Of a stretch of 64,000 bases of DNA, positions 59,840 to 64,000 are shown piece after piece. The DNA lies in contig NC_080572.1 in assembly GCF_030247185.1 (NCBI RefSeq), positions 33,588,971 through 33,652,970 on the forward strand, written 5' to 3'. The notes under the pieces were generated by a model. The model did no database searches and had not been told where the DNA came from. It was given only the letters and a program-made list of their open reading frames with translations. The stretch comes from Malaya genurostris (Eukaryota > Arthropoda > Insecta > Diptera > Culicidae). Each line of letters starts with the position of its first letter. Position 1 is the stretch's first letter. The position numbers were made by a program, and so were the translations under genes.

Positions 59840-60600
59840 ATGCCCTATAATTTCGAAACCGGAAGTCGGATCTGGGTGAAATTGCACAGTGTATTATCGG
59901 TGCTTTCGGAAGCGGAAACCGGGGACTAGGAGTCCCAAAGTAGTTTTATACATTCACTAACTAACTAGACCTGTCAACGAGATGAATTTAGCAGTAAGTT
60001 TTATAAAAATGTGCACTTCGTTTTATCATCGCTTGTGAAAAAATACTCATGAAATTGAAAATTTTCACTAATCGCGCTGTAATACCGGAACCGGAAGTCG
60101 AATTTGGATCAACTTTTCGAAGACTTTTTAAAGAATTTCAAGACCTTTCATATGTTTCCTAGTTTGTGAAAATCGGTTAAGCAATTTTCAAGAAAATTGA
60201 TTGCGCATTTTTTCATAAATTTGTACATACTTCCTTGTGATTCCGGAACCGGAACACGGATCCAAATAAAATTTTGGAAAATTGTATGAAGCCATAAGAC
60301 TTTTCATTTGAATCTAAGTTTGTGAAAATCGGTTCAGCCATCTCTGAGAAACATGTGTGACTATTTTTTTCCTTTTTTGGTGCATATCAACCTGTTATTC
60401 CGGAACCGGAAGTCGGAGCCAAATGATACATCTCTGAGAAAATTGAGTGACATTATTTGTCACATACAAACATACACACACAGACCTTTTGTGATCTCGA
60501 CGAACTGAGTCGAATGGTATATGACACTCGGCCCTCCGGGCCTCGGTTTTAAATCGGTTTTCACAGCGATTGCATACTCTTTCTATATGAGAAAGGCAAA
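59840..60600 (+). repeat. Dispersed repeat family A, copy
   Basis: At least four internal units each opening CCGGAACCGGAAG or AAACCGGAAGTCGGATC, then the CA run, GACGAACTGAGTCGAATGGT, GGCCCTCCGGGCCTCGG and the right end CTTTCTATATGAGAAAGGCA ending at 60600. Confidence 0.75.
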
Positions 60601-63304
60601 ATAACAAGTAGGAGTAGAAGAACGATCGAATCTCTGCTCGACAGGGTTTTTCTATGAGTATCAAATTGATTCATTAGGTTTGGAATCGGAAGAAAACTGT
60701 CATGTATAGCCTTAGGAAAATTAGAATGTGGGTTTATGATATATTTCTATGGAGTTATGAAAACTTAAAAAATGCGAGTGTGTGATAAACTCCAACAAAA
60801 TAATAATCATTTCAACGGTGTCTTCTATGTCTACGTTTGATTGCAGTCTTGGTGGCTGCTTGTACGATGATTTCGGTTAAAAGGATTATTTTTAATAGTT
60901 CACAACATTGCCCTCAAGCACATTTACATTATTACCCCAAAGCACTTTTGTCACTCGACCTTCAGAATCTTATTTTGATCCTAAATATCAACTAAACAGC
61001 ATCGGATTTCTGTTCAGCGGGAAATTTGAATTGAAAAAACACTCACCTGATATTATTTATCTCAAGAAAAATTACTTCTTTTGAGCAGACAGAGAACAAT
61101 AGCTGCCACTGTGGATACTCGAGTTTTAACAATAACGCAATAACTATGAAGGGTAACACACCGCTACATTCGCATTTATGTTACCTACATGATATTTGTT
61201 TGTTTTTAAGCACCTACCATGCCGATGACAAATAATTTGCTTAATTAATTCAGTCACTACAATCAATTCACATTATCCCCTTCTACTCTATTTAGAGAAA
61301 ATATTATAGTTTCACAAAGTAGAGGAAACCGGAGGCTCGTTGGCCGAGTTTTGCTTTCGGAATTTCTGTACTCGTTCTGGTTAGACTTTTTGATAAACGG
61401 TTTGCGCTCTTATGAGGACACAATCTTTGAGCACATACGTAAATTTTTTCAAAAATGAAGAAAATCCAGGGAAAAAGTTAGTAACAATCAAATGCGGAGT
61501 GAAAAGTCGGTCAACTAACCCCAGTGCTGGAGTAGGTTGGCCGAGTTCTGTAAAACATGTGAAACACACCAAATGCATCAATAGAATACATTATTTAGTT
61601 AAAAAAGCATACGCCATTTTGTATTTTGTAGGTATTGTAGATAAAAAAACACTTTTTACTTTGAAGCATTTTTAATTTTTTTTCACTTAGTTATGGTTAC
61701 TTCAGCTGCTGGGTGTTTTATAATGTCTATATAAATCTACTAAGCAAAAAAGAATTGAAACAATCTATATGTGGTTTTCAATTGATGTGCAAAAAACATG
61801 GACGGATTGAATATCAAATGCAATAATTAAAAATAAGGTCATTTTTTTCTAGTGCTCCTCAACGCCTCTACCTGGAAACAAGCAGAAATTAATAATTATT
61901 TTTGCGAAGTAGATAGTTGTTTCACGAAATCATAAGATAGTTGTTTCACGAAATATAAAATTTTTTGTCCTTCTTCCAATTTATATGTTTTCCAGCTCCA
62001 AATGCAATGGCTTTGAAAAATCGAAAAGAGACTTTAGATGACAAGTGCTTCACCGAGTTTCAGTAAAAGCTTCACCTCACTGTTCGAAATCTCGGCAAAC
62101 GGATTTGATGATTTCGGAATATTTGTTGTTTACTAACAAGTTTAGCATAATATAATATCAGCATTATCGGCAAAATTATGCGCTTTACTGAAATATTAGA
62201 ATATTACTTTAACGAATTTCGGAAAAGAGCATGTGGATTACTGAACAACCAGCAAAATGTCGTGTTGCCGATCTAATTCAGCACTTCAATATGCCGAGCT
62301 CGAGAATCGGTTTTAAGTGTGTACATCTGCAGTAAATTCTGATGGACTACTAATACTATTTATACTATTTGTGGGGTTTTGAATGCCATTTCCAGCGGTG
62401 CAACGCTGTAAATCGGATGTAAAGTAATTCGCGTTACGCGTATTGCTTCACAAAAAATTACTTATCAGCATCGAAAACAGAACAAACGTGTTCCTGTACA
62501 AACGAAAACACAATAACATCTAAAATTATGTCGGTACATGGGCTCCACCACATACTATCTGTTATAAGTATTGATTTTCAGTACCCCATAGCGAAGTGTA
62601 CAACCGCAAGCCAAACTTTGCAGAAAAAGATGAATTTTTCTTAAACAATGAAAATTTCACACTTCAATACGCCCCCATTTGCCTTCAACGAAAATAAAAT
62701 CATTAATTTCTCATCTTCTTCAAGACTCGTCGTGATGTGCATAATATCATTTACAAACATTCGGTTTAGGTAAACCAAACAACGTTGCATAGCGGGAGCA
62801 TTCTCGGAATGACAGCGAATTTGGAAAACCAATCACCCTTTGCTCATGATAAGACAAATTGCTCATGCTCCCGACTCAGTCAATCGTTTGATGCGAACGA
62901 AATGTGCGGCGATCCTTATACCGGCCGCCATTAAAAATTCGCGATGGGAACCACATAGAAGACTACGTGGTTTGCGATATGTATACCAATATTCGTTTCG
63001 GGATCGCTCTTATTTGGTCGTTTTGTACCAACATACCCATTGAACCTTTGACCACTCTGCCGTCAGTTCGCATGAGCCAAGCTGATAAACTATTTATATG
63101 AATCGAACCGGCCGATTGTCGAATCAGTATGCTGTGTGTAGTGCCATGGTGAGGATCAGTTAGCTATCAAGTAAAACCAAACCGGCGTCGAGTATTAGAA
63201 CGTTGATGGTAGTAAATAGTTAATTGTCGGACCTAGCCAGAGGAAATAAATATCAACAATCAGTGTTTCTTAACGGAAGTGACAAACGGCAAACAAATTA
63301 GTTG
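60601..63304. other. No gene recognised
   Basis: AT-rich spacer. Frames at 61412-61675, 62641-62832 and 62840-63101 overlap on both strands and lack recognisable motifs. A 20-bp direct repeat is at 61913-61956. Two initiator-like ATCAGT motifs occur in the last 250 bp. Confidence 0.4.
61913..61956. repeat. 20-bp tandem direct repeat
   Basis: AGATAGTTGTTTCACGAAAT appears twice, separated by 4 bp (CATA). Confidence 0.9.
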
Positions 63305-63305
63305 G

Positions 63306-63314
63306 CATAAAAAG
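63306..63314 (+). promoter_or_regulatory. TATA-like box upstream of the 63399 exon
   Basis: CATAAAAAG lies 85-93 nt before the ATG at 63399, similar to the spacing in the other small secreted genes of the window. Confidence 0.35.
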
Positions 63315-63398
63315 GTGTAATTTTTCCTATTGAACTACCATCATTATTGCGGTAGAACTGTGGAGATAGCAGCTGTTGGAGGTGTCACTTGTCAAGTA

Positions 63399-63444
63399 AT
63401 GATGAGATCATTACTTATACTAGCGACGGCTCTCGTCGTTGGAG
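63399..63444 (+). CDS. Candidate first coding exon (signal peptide) of a gene running off the window
   Basis: Encodes MMRSLLILATALVVG and then a phase-1 donor, G|GTACGA. The hydrophobic core and length fit a signal peptide, and a signal-peptide exon with a phase-1 intron is the same layout as the two genes nested in DAGLB. The second exon would lie in the following ~550 bp or beyond; I could not find a convincing acceptor with an in-frame continuation, so product and gene status are uncertain. Confidence 0.4.
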
Positions 63445-64000
63445 GTACGATAAGTTGTTTTATGTTCTCACTGGTGTTACAATTACAATAGTTACTTCTA
63501 TGTGAGATCAGAAACAAATCCCGCAAACAATGGCGAATCATTTGAAAACATTTGAATATTATTAGAATTCAGGAGTAGTTTACGAATCAAAGTTGGTTTT
63601 TTGTTTCGATCGTAATTCTATTGTAGAGGCATGATTTGTGATTTTGTGGTTTAGATAGCATGCGTTTTATTGTCTAGATAAAAAAACAAACTTTTACAAA
63701 AGCCGTTTGTTTATTTATGTTGACATGGGCTGTTTAAATGACATGGGTAGTATAGACACTATATTTTCAATCTGCGTGCTCCCGGAAAATCTTAACTTGC
63801 CATATAAGTGTTGGTGTCATATATGTTATGCATTCAATTTATGAAGGCGTCGGCATCAACATAGCCTTTGAGTATTTCATATAGAGTTTCGTCTACTTAT
63901 TTTTCGCGTGAACTGTAACGAAAATCACTGATCGAGTATAAATCGCGAAGCCAAGAGAACACATGCACCCTTATTCTTAATAACGATGTATTGATTTTTC

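Noticed and set aside
61412..61675. 87-codon frame with repeated VGWPSS/LGQPTP readings
   Set aside because: Overlapping frames on both strands, low complexity, no start context or domain.

Overview
The window looks like nuclear DNA from a mosquito, probably culicine. It is AT-rich, with GT-AG introns, one split conserved animal gene and dense dipteran-type transposons (mariner/Tc1, I-, Jockey- and LOA-like retrotransposons, tRNA-derived SINEs). No prokaryotic features were seen. The species assignment is inferred from family resemblance and no search was run.

The one widely conserved gene is a DAGLB-type sn-1-specific diacylglycerol lipase on the + strand. It has nine coding exons between 22909 and 34722 and about 685 residues, with four membrane segments and a Ser-Asp-His triad. 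Intron 3 (5.7 kb) is filled by three mariner-type insertions, a long TA microsatellite and a dispersed repeat. Intron 5 (3.5 kb) holds two complete small genes on the opposite strand. Both encode secreted proteins I do not recognise: an acidic 80-residue peptide (30067-30370) and a Cys-rich 180-residue protein (32785-33388). Each has a TATA-like box, a signal-peptide first exon, an intron and an AATAAA signal. A third small secreted gene (Gly/Asn-rich, 146 residues) lies at 40544-41042, and the signal-peptide exon of a fourth candidate is at 63399-63444.

Most of the rest is transposon debris. 1-5 kb: mariner end, dispersed repeats, a 5'-truncated I-like element, a small inverted-repeat element and a SINE fragment. 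5-15 kb: largely featureless, with repeat copies and a Harbinger-like MITE. 15.6-19.5 kb: a decayed I-like element. 20-22 kb: an inverted-repeat element and a microsatellite. 35-40 kb: repeat copies. 41-48 kb: Jockey-like, CR1/Jockey-like and LOA-like remnants, a SINE and a possible esterase relic. 49-50 kb: a Tc1-like element broken by two retro-insertions. 52093-58184: a full-length 6.1 kb I-like retrotransposon with a perfect 12-bp target duplication, its two ORFs interrupted by only one nonsense codon each, inserted in an older Jockey-like element. 58-60.6 kb: more repeat copies.

A very abundant dispersed repeat, called family A here, occurs in at least a dozen copies. It has a GCCTTTCTCATAT-type end, a CCCGGAGGG block, CA/TG runs and internal units of about 150 bp.
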